Notes: a model not told the origin generated them from the sequence alone. Shown: positions 16,064 through 26,557, numbered from the stretch's first letter. The stretch: 64,000 bases of DNA from Paenibacillus_D tarimensis_A (GCA_041281825.1 CP166298.1:2480001-2544000); one strand, 5' to 3'. A program made the numbers and translations.

Positions 16064-18552
16064 TCGCCCGCGTCATAGTTGATGTTCCGACGCGTCAAAC
16101 CGATCGTCCATTCGATTATGAGGTTCCTCTTTCGATGGAAGATTGGGTAGAGGTCGGGAGCCGTGTCGGGGTCCCGTTCGGCGGACGGACGCTGCAAGGT
16201 TTTGTTGTCGGTCTTACGGACGGAACGGAGGTGGACCGTACAAAGCTGAAGCCGATCGCGGAGCTGCTCGATCCGACCCCTCCTCTGTCTGCAGATTTAA
16301 TTGATCTGGCGCAGTGGATGAGCGTTAAATACTGCTGTACATGGACTTCGGCGCTGCAGGCGATGATTCCGGCCGCCTTGAAAGGGAAAGCGGAGCGTTT
16401 TGTCTCGCTTTGCGAAGCAACGGACGAAGGTGTGTGCGGGCTCCCGGCTGAAATGGCCGCCTATATCCGAAAGGCCGGGGCGGTTAAGCTCTCCGCGCTG
16501 CAGCAGCGTTTTCCCGAGTGGTCCGATGCGATAAGAACGGGACTCCGGTCGGGCAGGTTAACGGAAACGGTCTCGGTGAAGGACCGGCTGACGGTGCGGA
16601 CCGTACTTACTGTGTTTCTTCCGCAACAGCCGATGCCGGAGCAGGAGGCGCTGGCGCTTATTCCGACTCGGGCCGGCAAGCAGCGTGAGCTGCTTGCTTA
16701 CATTATGAAGCTCGGCGGACCGGTTCCGCTTTCGTCGCTGCTTGCCGAGACGGGAGCCTCGGCTCCGAGTGTGCGGGCCTTGGCAGACAAAGGGCTGATT
16801 GAGCTGCGTGAGGTGGAACAGGATCGCGATCCGTATGCTGGCAGATTATTTGAACGCTCCGAGCCGCTAGCGCTGACGGACGGGCAGGCGGCCGTCTTTC
16901 GATCCATTACGGACGCCGTCCGCACGGGACAGTCGATGGTTTATTTGCTGCAAGGCGTAACGGGCAGCGGCAAAACCGAAGTCTATTTGCAGTCCATCGA
17001 ATGCTGCATCGCAGAAGGGCGGCAGGCGATCGTGCTCGTGCCGGAAATTTCACTGACCCCCCAAATGGTCGAGCGGTTCAAAGGCCGGTTCGGCGATGCG
17101 GTTGCCGTGCTGCACAGCCGGCTGTCGGGAGGCGAGCGCTATGATGAATGGCGCAAAATCAAGGAAAAGCGGGTCCGGGTGGCGATTGGCGCCCGGTCGG
17201 CGATCTTTGCCCCGTTCGAGAGAATCGGTCTCATCATTATCGACGAAGAGCATGAATCTTCCTATAAACAGGAAGAAAGCCCCAAGTATCATGCGCGCGA
17301 CGTCGCCGTCAAACGCGCGAAACAGCATGGTGCCACTGTTGTGCTCGGTTCCGCCACGCCTTCGCTGGAAAGCTACGCGGCGGCCAGACGCGCTTCGCAG
17401 CAGCCGCAGGAGAAGCGTACGGGCGGGCTGCTTCCGCTGCCGGAGCGCGTCGGAGGACGTCCGCTTCCTCAGGTCGAGGTCATTGACATGCGCCAAGAAC
17501 TGACTGAAGGAAACCGTTCCATGTTCAGCCGGCGCCTCCACCAGGCATTGGAGCAGCGGCTCCAGCGGGGCGAGCAATCGGTGCTGCTGCTTAACCGACG
17601 CGGACATTCGACCTTTGTCATGTGCAGGTCCTGCGGTTATACGGCCGGCTGCCCGCATTGCGACATTTCGCTTACATATCATCAAAAAACGCGGGTGCTC
17701 CGCTGTCATTATTGCGGTCATACCGAGCGGTCACCGCAAGTGTGCCCAACATGCGAGAGCGAGCATATCCGTTTTTTCGGAACCGGCACGCAACGGGTGG
17801 AAGAGGAGCTCGCCAAGCTGTACCCGGGTATACGCGTCATCCGGATGGACGTGGACACAACGACGGAGAAAGGCTCGCATGAGAAATGGCTTACCCTCTT
17901 CGGCCAACGGAAAGCCGATGTGCTGCTCGGCACACAGATGGTTGCCAAGGGGCTTGATTTTCCCTATGTGACGCTGGTCGGCGTCATTGCCGCCGATTCG
18001 TCGCTCAATTTGCCGGATTTTCGGGCTGCCGAGAAGACGTTCCAGCTGCTCACCCAGGTCGCCGGGCGTGCGGGAAGGCATCATTTGCCCGGAGAGGTCG
18101 TCGTTCAGACGTATGCGCCCGAGCATTATTCGATTCGTACCGCACAGCGACACGATTACGACGCGTTCCTCGACGAGGAGCTGCGGCATCGCCGGATTCT
18201 TTTCTATCCGCCGTTCTGCAGACTCGTTCTGATCACGATGTCTCATGAGCAGCTGCCGCTGCTTGTCGAGCAGGGGGAACGGTTTGCCGCTTCATTGCGC
18301 GATCTGGCGGCTTCAGCCGGTGTGCTTGCTCCGCTAGACAGCGCCTCGGACCGCGCATTCGAGCTGCTCGGGCCGGTCGCTTCGCCGATTCCAAGGCTGA
18401 AAGATCGCTACCGTTTTCAATGTATGGTAAAATATCGGGGAAATGTCGACGTGGCGGCGCTGCTCCGTAAAGCGCTGGCGCCGTTTACGGAGCACAGCCG
18501 CCAAAGCCGCGTCCAATTCAGCGTCGATGTCGACCCGCAGATGATCATGTAA
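16060..18552 (+). CDS. priA: Primosomal helicase PriA
   Basis: 830 residues. 3'-5' DNA helicase that restarts stalled forks. N-terminal DNA-binding domain (IARVIVDVPTR start, DRPFDYEVP), winged-helix region, then helicase with Walker A GVTGSGKTE near residue 302 and DEEH near 395. The zinc region has paired cysteines between about 525 and 570 (CRSCGY, CPHC, CHYCG, CPTCES). GTQMVAKGLDFP and QVAGRAGR follow. ATG 16060 overlaps the coaBC stop; the frame is open further upstream only as a shadow of coaBC. Confidence 0.95.
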   Translation: MIARVIVDVPTRQTDRPFDYEVPLSMEDWVEVGSRVGVPFGGRTLQGFVVGLTDGTEVDRTKLKPIAELLDPTPPLSADLIDLAQWMSVKYCCTWTSALQAMIPAALKGKAERFVSLCEATDEGVCGLPAEMAAYIRKAGAVKLSALQQRFPEWSDAIRTGLRSGRLTETVSVKDRLTVRTVLTVFLPQQPMPEQEALALIPTRAGKQRELLAYIMKLGGPVPLSSLLAETGASAPSVRALADKGLIELREVEQDRDPYAGRLFERSEPLALTDGQAAVFRSITDAVRTGQSMVYLLQGVTGSGKTEVYLQSIECCIAEGRQAIVLVPEISLTPQMVERFKGRFGDAVAVLHSRLSGGERYDEWRKIKEKRVRVAIGARSAIFAPFERIGLIIIDEEHESSYKQEESPKYHARDVAVKRAKQHGATVVLGSATPSLESYAAARRASQQPQEKRTGGLLPLPERVGGRPLPQVEVIDMRQELTEGNRSMFSRRLHQALEQRLQRGEQSVLLLNRRGHSTFVMCRSCGYTAGCPHCDISLTYHQKTRVLRCHYCGHTERSPQVCPTCESEHIRFFGTGTQRVEEELAKLYPGIRVIRMDVDTTTEKGSHEKWLTLFGQRKADVLLGTQMVAKGLDFPYVTLVGVIAADSSLNLPDFRAAEKTFQLLTQVAGRAGRHHLPGEVVVQTYAPEHYSIRTAQRHDYDAFLDEELRHRRILFYPPFCRLVLITMSHEQLPLLVEQGERFAASLRDLAASAGVLAPLDSASDRAFELLGPVASPIPRLKDRYRFQCMVKYRGNVDVAALLRKALAPFTEHSRQSRVQFSVDVDPQMIM

Positions 18553-18735
18553 CGGGATGCAACGCCGGGAGGGGATTAGATGAGCATTGCTCTTATCAAC
18601 GCTCCCCTTGGAAGACTGTAATGGGAAACGGATATCGGGAATAAGCATTTTGTATGAAGCGAATCCATGTATCTACCCGGTTTTCCGTTGTTTGGGTATC
18701 TCACATATAAATTACTGGCAAAGGAAGGGAAGGCA

Positions 18736-19221
18736 ATGGCCATCCGTATTATCGTAAAAGACCCGGACCCCGTACTGCGGGAGCGGGCGAAACAAGTAAC
18801 CAAATTTAACGCTAATCTGCATAAGCTGCTCAGCGATATGGCGGAGACGATGTACGATGCGGAAGGAGTCGGCTTGGCCGCTCCCCAGATCGGCATTCTA
18901 AAGCGGGTCATCGTCGTTGATGTCGGAGACGATAACGGGCTGATCGAAATGGTCAATCCCGAAATCATCGAGCATTCGGGGGAGCAGCTAGGGCCTGAGG
19001 GCTGTTTAAGCATTCCCGGCATCAACGGGGATGTCCGGCGGGCTCAGCATATCAAGGTCAAGGGACAAGACCGCAACGGCAATGAATTTACGGTGGAGGC
19101 GTCGGACTTCCTTGCGCGTGCTTTTCAACACGAGGTTGACCATCTGAACGGCGTGCTGTTTACCGATATTGCGGAGAACGTATATGACATTGCGGCAAGC
19201 CCGCGTCCAGACGGAGAGTGA
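18736..19221 (+). CDS. def: Peptide deformylase
   Basis: 161 residues. Removes formyl from nascent chains. All three motifs are present: GVGLAAPQIG near residue 48, EGCLS near 94 and the metal-binding QHEVDHL near 136. ATG 18736 follows AAGGAAGGGAAGG; the longer frame to 18667 is not supported. It sits in the def-fmt-rsmB order typical of bacteria. Confidence 0.95.
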   Translation: MAIRIIVKDPDPVLRERAKQVTKFNANLHKLLSDMAETMYDAEGVGLAAPQIGILKRVIVVDVGDDNGLIEMVNPEIIEHSGEQLGPEGCLSIPGINGDVRRAQHIKVKGQDRNGNEFTVEASDFLARAFQHEVDHLNGVLFTDIAENVYDIAASPRPDGE

Positions 19222-19225
19222 ACCG

Positions 19226-20176
19226 ATGCGTATCGTTTTTATGGGCACGCCCGAATTTGCCGTCCCTTCTTTGAATATGCTGCTCGATAACGGTTATGAT
19301 GTCGTGGCGGTCGTATCGCAGCCGGATCGCCCGAAAGGAAGGAAAAAGCAGCTCTCTCCCCCGCCAGTCAAAGAGGCCGCGCTGCAGCGCGGTCTTCCGG
19401 TGCTTCAACCGCAGCGGATGCGCAGTCCGGAAGCGGCGGAGCAGATTGCCGAACTGCAGCCGGATTTGATCGTAACGGCTGCGTACGGGCAAATCTTGCC
19501 CAAGGCGGTGCTTGAGCTGCCCCGGTTCGGCTGCATCAACGTGCATGGTTCGCTGCTGCCGAAGTACCGCGGCGGCGCTCCGATCCAGCGTGCGATTATG
19601 AACGGCGAGAGAGTGACGGGCGTAACGATTATGTATATGGCGGAGGGGCTTGATACCGGCGATATGATCAGCCGGGTGGAGGTTCCGATCGGACCGGACG
19701 ATACATCGGGCACATTGTTTGAGAACCTCAGCCGCGCGGGGGCTGAGCTGCTTCTTAAGACATTGCCGGCCATCGTAGACGGCACGGCGTCCGCCGAGCC
19801 GCAAAACGATGATGAAGCGACCTATGCGCCCAACCTGAGCCGCGAAGATGAGCGAATCGATTGGACTCGTTCCGCGTTTCAGATTAATTGTCAGGTGAGA
19901 GGTCTCTCGCCAATGGCAGGCGCCTTTACATACTTGAACGGCGAAGTGTTTAAAGTGTGGGCATGCACCATCCATTCAGGCAAACCGGCCTCACCGGAGC
20001 GGATGACCGGAGAGGTGCTGGCGGCGGACGCCGGCGGCATTCTCGTGCAGACCGGGGACGGCATGCTCCGGCTGACATTGATTCAGCCTGCCGGCAAAAA
20101 GCAAATGCCGGCTTCCGAATGGGTAAAAGGCGCGCGTATTTCCGAAGGAACGGTATTTGGGGGCGAACCTTCATGA
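19226..20176 (+). CDS. fmt: Methionyl-tRNA formyltransferase
   Basis: 316 residues. MRIVFMGTPEFAVPSL opening, folate-binding HGSLLPKYRGGAPI near 108 with the catalytic Asn-His-Asp region, and LDTGDM near 145. The C-terminal tRNA-binding OB-like domain begins near 205. ATG 19226 is 4 bases after the def stop, with GGAGAGTGA upstream. Forms formyl-Met-tRNA, the substrate later cleaved by the def product. Confidence 0.95.
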   Translation: MRIVFMGTPEFAVPSLNMLLDNGYDVVAVVSQPDRPKGRKKQLSPPPVKEAALQRGLPVLQPQRMRSPEAAEQIAELQPDLIVTAAYGQILPKAVLELPRFGCINVHGSLLPKYRGGAPIQRAIMNGERVTGVTIMYMAEGLDTGDMISRVEVPIGPDDTSGTLFENLSRAGAELLLKTLPAIVDGTASAEPQNDDEATYAPNLSREDERIDWTRSAFQINCQVRGLSPMAGAFTYLNGEVFKVWACTIHSGKPASPERMTGEVLAADAGGILVQTGDGMLRLTLIQPAGKKQMPASEWVKGARISEGTVFGGEPS

Positions 20177-21567
20177 CGAGGCAGAACAGACGCCCTCCCG
20201 CGAACCGCCAGCCGACCGCCCGTGAAGTAGCGCTGGATACCTTACATAAGATCGAACGGGACAAGGCATACAGCAACCTGCAATTGAACCGTGCCCTTGA
20301 AGGCGCCGGTTTGTCCCGAGCCGATGTCGGGCTCGCTACCGAGCTCGTATACGGCACGATTCAGCGGCAGGGAACACTTGATTACTGGTTGGCCAAATTT
20401 GTTGCCAAAGGGCTGGAGAAGCTTGAGCCCTGGGTCCGGCAGCTGCTCCGGATGAGCGTGTACCAGCTTGTTTATTTGGACCGCGTTCCTCCGCATGCGG
20501 CCGTCAACGAAGCGGTGCAAATCGCCAAACGCCGCGGCCATGCCGGAATTGCCGGCATGGTTAACGGCGTATTGCGCAATATGCTGCGGCGCCGGGAGGA
20601 GTTGGCGCTTCCCGAGGGCGGAACGCCCGAGGAGCGCATTGCGCTGCAGCACTCTCATCCTTTATGGCTCGTTGAGCGGTGGATCGCCGCTTTCGGCGAG
20701 AAGACCGCCGAAGCGATGTGTGCGGCCGATAACGAGCCCCCGAGAGCGAGCATTCGGATCAATCCGCTGCGTTCGTCCGTTCCGGAGGCGATCGAGCGTC
20801 TGCGTGGACAGGGCTGCGTTGCCGAGCGGTCCGAGCTGGCGCCTTCGGGCATTGTCGCTAGCTGCGGCGGCAATCTGGCCGATACGGACGGTTACCGGGA
20901 CGGCTGGTGGACCGTACAGGATGAAAGCTCGATGATCGTCGCCGAAGCGGCCGATCCGCAGCCGGGCATGCAGGTGCTGGATTGCTGCGCGGCGCCCGGC
21001 GGGAAGACAACGCATCTTGCGGAGAAAATGAATGACGAGGGACGGATATGGGCCAACGATTTGCATCCGCATAAGATGAAGCTCATTGAGGGGCAGGCGG
21101 AGCGGCTCGGATTGACGTGCATCCGGACGATGAGCTCTGATGCCGGCGAGCTGGCCGGCCGCTTTCCGCCCGAATCGATGGATGTCGTGCTGCTGGATGC
21201 GCCTTGTTCGGGACTGGGCGTCATCCGGCGGAAGCCCGAGGTGAAATGGACAAAAACGATGGACGATATCTTGTCGGTGGCCGAAGTGCAGCAGCGGCTG
21301 CTGCACGCGGCCGCCGGACTGGTCCGGCCAGGAGGCGTCTTAATTTACAGCACTTGCACGGTGGAACGCATGGAGAACGAAGACCAGGTGGAGCGGTTCC
21401 TTGCCGAACATCCGGAATTCGTTCCGGATCCGCAGTGGCCGCCCGAGCTGCTGGAGCGGCTGCGTGAAGCCGGTGCTTTCACCGGCGATTTCAGCGGGAT
21501 GATCCAGCTGCTGCCGCATCATTTTGACAGCGACGGATTCTTCATTGCAAAGCTGCGCAAACGTTAG
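20173..21567 (+). CDS. rsmB: 16S rRNA m5C967 methyltransferase
   Basis: 464 residues. N-terminal NusB-like domain (TAREVALDTLHKIERDKAYSN) and a C-terminal SAM-dependent RNA m5C methyltransferase with VLDCCAAPGGKTTHLAEKM near 275, DAPCSGLGVIRRKPE near 345 and YSTCTVERMENE near 393; both active-site cysteines are there. The start overlaps the fmt stop as ATGA. Confidence 0.94.
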   Translation: MTRQNRRPPANRQPTAREVALDTLHKIERDKAYSNLQLNRALEGAGLSRADVGLATELVYGTIQRQGTLDYWLAKFVAKGLEKLEPWVRQLLRMSVYQLVYLDRVPPHAAVNEAVQIAKRRGHAGIAGMVNGVLRNMLRRREELALPEGGTPEERIALQHSHPLWLVERWIAAFGEKTAEAMCAADNEPPRASIRINPLRSSVPEAIERLRGQGCVAERSELAPSGIVASCGGNLADTDGYRDGWWTVQDESSMIVAEAADPQPGMQVLDCCAAPGGKTTHLAEKMNDEGRIWANDLHPHKMKLIEGQAERLGLTCIRTMSSDAGELAGRFPPESMDVVLLDAPCSGLGVIRRKPEVKWTKTMDDILSVAEVQQRLLHAAAGLVRPGGVLIYSTCTVERMENEDQVERFLAEHPEFVPDPQWPPELLERLREAGAFTGDFSGMIQLLPHHFDSDGFFIAKLRKR

Positions 21568-21679
21568 TTGTCCACACCGGAACTTTTGGTTCGGTAGTTT
21601 GTACTTGGCGTTTGTGGTAAAATAAAGCGACGGTTCCGGCAATGCCGGAACATAGACCATGCGAAACAGGTGTGATGAG

Positions 21680-22726
21680 ATGAATCCGTTTATATACGAC
21701 TACACGCTGGAGCAGCTCCAGGATTGGATGAAGGAGAACGGCGAGCCGGCTTTCCGCGCCTCGCAGCTGTTCGATTGGCTGTATGTGAAGCGTGTCAAGG
21801 GCTTCGAGGCGATGACCAATCTTCCCTTGTCACTGCGGCATAAGCTGGAGGAGCAGTTCGCTTTCGTAACGCTGCAGGAAATTACAAAGTTCGAATCGAA
21901 GGACGGGACGGTCAAATTTCTGTTCGGGCTGCACGACAATCATGCCATTGAGACGGTCATTATGCGTCACAACTATGGCAACAGCATTTGTGTAACGACT
22001 CAGGTCGGCTGCAGAATCGGCTGCACTTTCTGCGCTTCAACGCTCGGCGGGTTGAAACGGAACCTGACGCCGGGGGAAATCGTCGCTCAGGTCGTTACCG
22101 CTCAGCAGCTGCTTGACGCCTCAGGCGAGCGGGTATCCAGCATCGTCATTATGGGATCGGGCGAGCCGTTCGAAAATTACGAGGCTACGATGGCGTTTCT
22201 GCGGATTATGATTCATGAGAAGGGCCTCCATATCGGCCAGCGGCACATCACCGTGTCGACAAGCGGCATCGTGCCCAGCATGTATAAATTCGCGGATGAA
22301 AATACGCAAATAAACCTGGCGATATCGATCCATGCCCCGAACGATGCGCTTCGTTCGAAGCTGATGCCGGTTAACCGCCGGTTTCCGTTCGAGGAGGTCA
22401 TTGAGGCATGCCGGTATTACATCGCCAAGACGGGACGGAGAATTACATTTGAATATGCGTTGATCGGCGGCGTTAATGACCGGCCCGAGCACGCCGAGGA
22501 ACTGGCCGATGTGCTGAAGGACATGCTCTGCCATGTGAACCTGATTCCCGTTAACCATGTTCCGGAGCGCAATTATGTGCGTACGCCGCGCGAAGATATT
22601 TTTGAATTTCAGCGTATTCTGGAGCGCAAAAAAATCAACGCCACGATCCGCAGGGAGCAGGGGCATGACATTGCTGCCGCTTGCGGTCAGCTAAGGGCGA
22701 AACATATGGAGTCACAGGCGAGGTGA
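21680..22726 (+). CDS. rlmN: 23S rRNA/tRNA adenosine C2 methyltransferase RlmN
   Basis: 348 residues. Radical SAM enzyme methylating A2503 of 23S rRNA. The cluster cysteines are Cys111, Cys115 and Cys118 (CRIGCTFC); GSGEPFENYE near 160 binds SAM and a catalytic Cys lies in DIAAACGQLRAKH near the end. Start at 21680 follows AGGTGTGATGAG; the longer frame from 21659 is less likely. Confidence 0.94.
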   Translation: MNPFIYDYTLEQLQDWMKENGEPAFRASQLFDWLYVKRVKGFEAMTNLPLSLRHKLEEQFAFVTLQEITKFESKDGTVKFLFGLHDNHAIETVIMRHNYGNSICVTTQVGCRIGCTFCASTLGGLKRNLTPGEIVAQVVTAQQLLDASGERVSSIVIMGSGEPFENYEATMAFLRIMIHEKGLHIGQRHITVSTSGIVPSMYKFADENTQINLAISIHAPNDALRSKLMPVNRRFPFEEVIEACRYYIAKTGRRITFEYALIGGVNDRPEHAEELADVLKDMLCHVNLIPVNHVPERNYVRTPREDIFEFQRILERKKINATIRREQGHDIAAACGQLRAKHMESQAR

Positions 22727-22733
22727 GGTTGAT

Positions 22734-23489
22734 TTGATTACGGCAACTCGAAGCGATATCGGGCGGATCCGTTCCGTGAACGAGGATCGATCCTGGGTGG
22801 AGCAATTCGATAACGGCATCACGGCAGCTATCGTCGCCGACGGCATGGGGGGCCATCAGGCCGGCGACGTCGCCAGTCAGCTTGCGGTCGAGGCCTATCG
22901 GGAAGCGCTCGGCGAGCTGAGGCCGGATATAACGGTGGATGAAGCGAAGATGCTGCTCCGACAAGCCATTTTGCAGGCGAACGAAGTTGTGTTCGATATG
23001 GCGTCGCAAAACGAGCAGTATCACAATATGGGAACCACAGTGGTCGCGGCAATCGTGCGCGGCGAAAACGCCGTTATCGGGCATATTGGGGACAGTCGGG
23101 CATACAAGATAAGAGACGGGCTCATTACGCAATTAACGGACGATCATACGTTAGTCAACGAGCTCGCGAAAAACGGCCAAATCAGCCCCGAGGAAGCGGC
23201 GACGCATCCGCGGCGCAACGTGCTGACACGGGCGCTTGGCACCGACCCGCTGGTTGAGGTCGATATTCGGGTGCTCCCGTGGACAAAAGGGGATATTCTG
23301 CTTCTTTGCAGCGACGGTCTCAGTAATATGGTGACCGACGAGCAAATGCTGGAAACGCTTCAGTCGGGGGAGCTCGATATCGAGGCGAAGGCGGACCGGC
23401 TGGTCGAGCTGGCACTGCAGGCGGGAGGCGACGATAATATTACCGTCGCCATCCTGCAGCGCGATGCGGAAGTGGAGCATGAGGGGTGA
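22734..23489 (+). CDS. prpC: PP2C-type Ser/Thr phosphatase PrpC
   Basis: 251 residues. Motifs RSVNEDR near 15, ADGMGGHQAGD near 36, GDSRAY near 117, LCSDGLSN near 193 and DNITVAI near 235 give the metal-binding aspartates. Starts with TTG at 22734 behind GAGGTGAGG, seven bases after rlmN. It forms a reversible switch with PrkC encoded next door, dephosphorylating PrkC and its targets, including translation GTPases. Confidence 0.93.
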   Translation: MITATRSDIGRIRSVNEDRSWVEQFDNGITAAIVADGMGGHQAGDVASQLAVEAYREALGELRPDITVDEAKMLLRQAILQANEVVFDMASQNEQYHNMGTTVVAAIVRGENAVIGHIGDSRAYKIRDGLITQLTDDHTLVNELAKNGQISPEEAATHPRRNVLTRALGTDPLVEVDIRVLPWTKGDILLLCSDGLSNMVTDEQMLETLQSGELDIEAKADRLVELALQAGGDDNITVAILQRDAEVEHEG

Positions 23490-23494
23490 GCGAC

Positions 23495-25633
23495 ATGATT
23501 GGACATGAATTAGGCGGCCGGTATGAAATCATCGCGAGAATCGGCGGCGGCGGCATGGCGCTTGTCTACAAAGCGCACGACATTTTGCTCGGCCGCAATG
23601 TGGCGGTGAAAGTGCTTCGCCAGCAGTTCGTTAACGATGAGGAATTCATCCGCCGTTTCCGGCGCGAGGCGCAGTCTGCCGCTTCATTATCTCATCCGAA
23701 CGTCGTCAGCATCTATGATGTCGGCCAAGAGGATGATACGCATTATATCGTTATGGAATACATGGATGGCAGCAATCTTAATGAGATCATTCTTGAGCGG
23801 GCCCCGCTTCAAACGGAGGAAGCCGTTCGTATTGCCGTGCAGATCTGCGACGCGCTGGAGCATGCTCATCATAATCAAATTATTCATCGGGACATTAAGC
23901 CCCATAACATTCTGATCGGGAAGAACGGGCGGGTTAAAGTGACGGACTTCGGCATTGCCCGGGCCGTTACCTCGTCAACGATTACACAGACGGGATCGGT
24001 CGTCGGATCCGTTCATTATTTTTCGCCGGAGCATGCCAAAGGGGTGAGCGCCGACGAGAAATCGGATCTGTATTCACTCGGAATCGTGCTGTATCAAATG
24101 CTGACGGGACGACTGCCATTCCTCGGAGAAAGTCCCATCAGCGTAGCGCTCAAGCATTTGCAGGAGCACTTTGAGGAGCCGCGCATCGTCAATCCGCATA
24201 TTCCGCAAAGCGTGGAAAACATCATTTTGCGGTCGATGCGCAAGGATCCGGGCGAGCGGTATATGTCCGCAGCCGAAATGCTTAGCGATTTGGAGAGCTG
24301 CCTGCAGCCGGAACGGCTGCATGAGGAGAAAATCGATTTCGGCCATGACGATCCGGAAGCGACCCGCGTAATGACGGCCATCCGAGGCGCCTCCCAGCCG
24401 AAAGCGGACGCCTTTATCTCTTCCGGCCGCACGGACACGATGCCGGGAAAAGAGCCGGAAGATGACCGGTGGGATTCCAGGGGGCTGGAGGAAGAGCCGC
24501 GCAAACGCAAATGGATCAAGCCGCTCGTTACGGTGATCCTTACGCTGTTGTTCCTTGCGCTGCTGTTCTGGGGCTTCAAGGTGCTGATCAAAGGCCTGGA
24601 CCCCGGCGAAGTCGATGTGCCGAACGTCGTCGGTTATTTGGAGAAAGATGCGCGCGAGGCACTGGAAGCGAAGGGCCTTATCGTGGATGACCCGGTCGTT
24701 TATGAACACAATGACGAAAATCTCAAGGATGTCGTCTTCCAGCAAACCAAGCAAGGCATGACGGTGAAGGTAGGCTCTCCCGTCAAGCTGTACGTCAGCC
24801 TGGGACCGAAGCTGGAGACGATGGGCAATTACACAGGGCATAATTTTGAAGATGTCAAGAACAGCCTTATTGAGCTCGGCGTGGACAAGGATCGGATTAC
24901 GAAGGAGGAAGTCCATGATGAGGAAGAGGCCGGCAAGATTTTGACGCAAACGCCGGTCAGCAATGAGGAGTTCGATCCGAAGACGGTTGAAATTCATTTT
25001 ACGGTCAGCAAAGGGCTGGAGACGATCGATATGCCGAATCTGGTCGGCAAGTCCGAGAAGGAAGCGGTCAAAATGATTCTTGAGAGCGGTCTGCAGCTCG
25101 GGCCGGGTAACGGAATCTACCGCGAGCGCAGCTATAAGCCGGTCGGCGAGGTGACGGAGCAGTTTCCGGTGGAAGCGGGCGAACCGGTTACGAAAGGCAC
25201 GGAGGTATCGATTACGGTTAGCGACGGGCTGCCGGAGGATGCATTGGATTACACCTTCGATTTCTTCATTTGGCCCGCTCAGGCAGGCAAATCGAGTGAA
25301 ATTCGCATCGAGTACTCGGATGCGCGGGGTAAAAATATCGAATGCTGCAAACAGACGATCGACGATATGAAGAATTTCTCGGTCAAGGTTGTATTGGCTC
25401 CGAACACGGAGGCGTCGGTGACCGTCTATCGGGACGGCCAGTTTATAGACACCCTGCAGAAAACGTATGACGACGTCCGGTCCGGTTCGGTTTCGAGTTC
25501 GGTGACGGTGCCTGGCAACGATCCGCCCCCCGCGGAGGAGCAGTCTCCGGCGGACGAGGAGACGGGCGGCCAGCCGGACGGTGGAGACGGTCAAGCGGAT
25601 GACGACGGAGGTACCGATGGCCAGCAAGACTAA
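23495..25633 (+). CDS. prkC: PASTA-domain Ser/Thr kinase PrkC
   Basis: 712 residues. The cytoplasmic kinase domain has GGGGMALVYKA near 17, Lys39 in VAVKVL, HRDIKPHN near 135, DFGIA near 154 and a Ser/Thr-rich activation loop. One membrane helix lies near 345-368. Outside are three PASTA repeats (from about 372, 440 and 508; the middle one is divergent), a beta-rich tail domain and an acidic Pro/Gly-rich end. Binds muropeptides and signals growth or germination. ATG 23495 with GAGGGGTGA upstream is favoured; GTG 23486 overlapping the prpC stop is possible. The 3' end overlaps rsgA. Confidence 0.93.
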   Translation: MIGHELGGRYEIIARIGGGGMALVYKAHDILLGRNVAVKVLRQQFVNDEEFIRRFRREAQSAASLSHPNVVSIYDVGQEDDTHYIVMEYMDGSNLNEIILERAPLQTEEAVRIAVQICDALEHAHHNQIIHRDIKPHNILIGKNGRVKVTDFGIARAVTSSTITQTGSVVGSVHYFSPEHAKGVSADEKSDLYSLGIVLYQMLTGRLPFLGESPISVALKHLQEHFEEPRIVNPHIPQSVENIILRSMRKDPGERYMSAAEMLSDLESCLQPERLHEEKIDFGHDDPEATRVMTAIRGASQPKADAFISSGRTDTMPGKEPEDDRWDSRGLEEEPRKRKWIKPLVTVILTLLFLALLFWGFKVLIKGLDPGEVDVPNVVGYLEKDAREALEAKGLIVDDPVVYEHNDENLKDVVFQQTKQGMTVKVGSPVKLYVSLGPKLETMGNYTGHNFEDVKNSLIELGVDKDRITKEEVHDEEEAGKILTQTPVSNEEFDPKTVEIHFTVSKGLETIDMPNLVGKSEKEAVKMILESGLQLGPGNGIYRERSYKPVGEVTEQFPVEAGEPVTKGTEVSITVSDGLPEDALDYTFDFFIWPAQAGKSSEIRIEYSDARGKNIECCKQTIDDMKNFSVKVVLAPNTEASVTVYRDGQFIDTLQKTYDDVRSGSVSSSVTVPGNDPPPAEEQSPADEETGGQPDGGDGQADDDGGTDGQQD

Positions 25634-26555
25634 TAAAGGCCCTGTCGGACGGATTGTAAAAGCGCTGAGCGGCTATTATTACGTCATGCCCGAGGATTCA
25701 TTGTCACCGGGAACCATTCAATGCCGCGCCCGCGGCATTTTCAAGAAGAGAGGCTTGTCCCCGCTTGTCGGCGACCTCGTCGTGTACGGGGTTACGGAAA
25801 ACGGCGAAGGGACGGTGGATGAACTATTGCCCCGCTCGTCGGAGCTGATCCGCCCGCCCGTGGCGAATATCGACCTTGCCGTGCTTGTGTTTTCGGTTTC
25901 GGAACCTGTCCTTAACCTGCAGCTGCTGGATAAGTTCCTCGTGCATATTGAACATGCGGATATTGAAACGGTGCTCTGTCTGAGCAAACGCGATTTGGCC
26001 GATGACCCTGCTTCCCCCGCCGCATTGGAGGCGCAGGCCGCGCTTGAGGCGGTGGAAAGGATCTACCGCCCGATCGGTTATGAAATCTATACGACGAGTT
26101 CCCGCAAAGGCGAGGGGACCGAAGCGATAAGAGCACGGTTGGCGGGTCGTCTCAGCGTCTTCGCCGGCCAGTCCGGCGTCGGTAAATCGTCGCTCCTCAA
26201 CGCCATCGTACCGGGACTCGCGCTTGAAACCAATGAAATAAGCAGCCGACTGGGGCGCGGCAAGCATACGACACGCCACGTCGAGCTGATTGCGATCGGC
26301 GGCGGGGGGTATGTTGCCGATACGCCCGGCTTCAGCCAACTGGACTTCGAGGAGCTTGGCATCGAAGATCTGGGCAGCTGCTTCCGGGAGTTCCGGGAGC
26401 TCTCATCCGGTTGCAAATTCCGCGGCTGTACGCATGTGCACGAGCCGGGATGCGCCGTGCTGGCGGCGCTGGGAGAAGGAACAATCGAACAAAGCCGCCA
26501 TGACAACTACAAACAATTTCTCGCCGAGATGAAAGATAAAAAGCGGAGGTATTGA
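25617..26555 (+). CDS. rsgA: Small-ribosomal-subunit biogenesis GTPase RsgA
   Basis: 312 residues, circularly permuted GTPase. OB fold at the N-terminus (RIVKALSGYYYV), G4-like LSKRD near 122, P-loop GQSGVGKSSLLN near 184, DTPGFSQ near 236, and a zinc site CKFRGCTHVHEPGCAV near 270. Start ATG 25617 follows ACGGAGGT and overlaps prkC by 17 bases, suggesting translational coupling. Confidence 0.94.
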   Translation: MASKTNKGPVGRIVKALSGYYYVMPEDSLSPGTIQCRARGIFKKRGLSPLVGDLVVYGVTENGEGTVDELLPRSSELIRPPVANIDLAVLVFSVSEPVLNLQLLDKFLVHIEHADIETVLCLSKRDLADDPASPAALEAQAALEAVERIYRPIGYEIYTTSSRKGEGTEAIRARLAGRLSVFAGQSGVGKSSLLNAIVPGLALETNEISSRLGRGKHTTRHVELIAIGGGGYVADTPGFSQLDFEELGIEDLGSCFREFRELSSGCKFRGCTHVHEPGCAVLAALGEGTIEQSRHDNYKQFLAEMKDKKRRY

Positions 26556-26557
26556 AC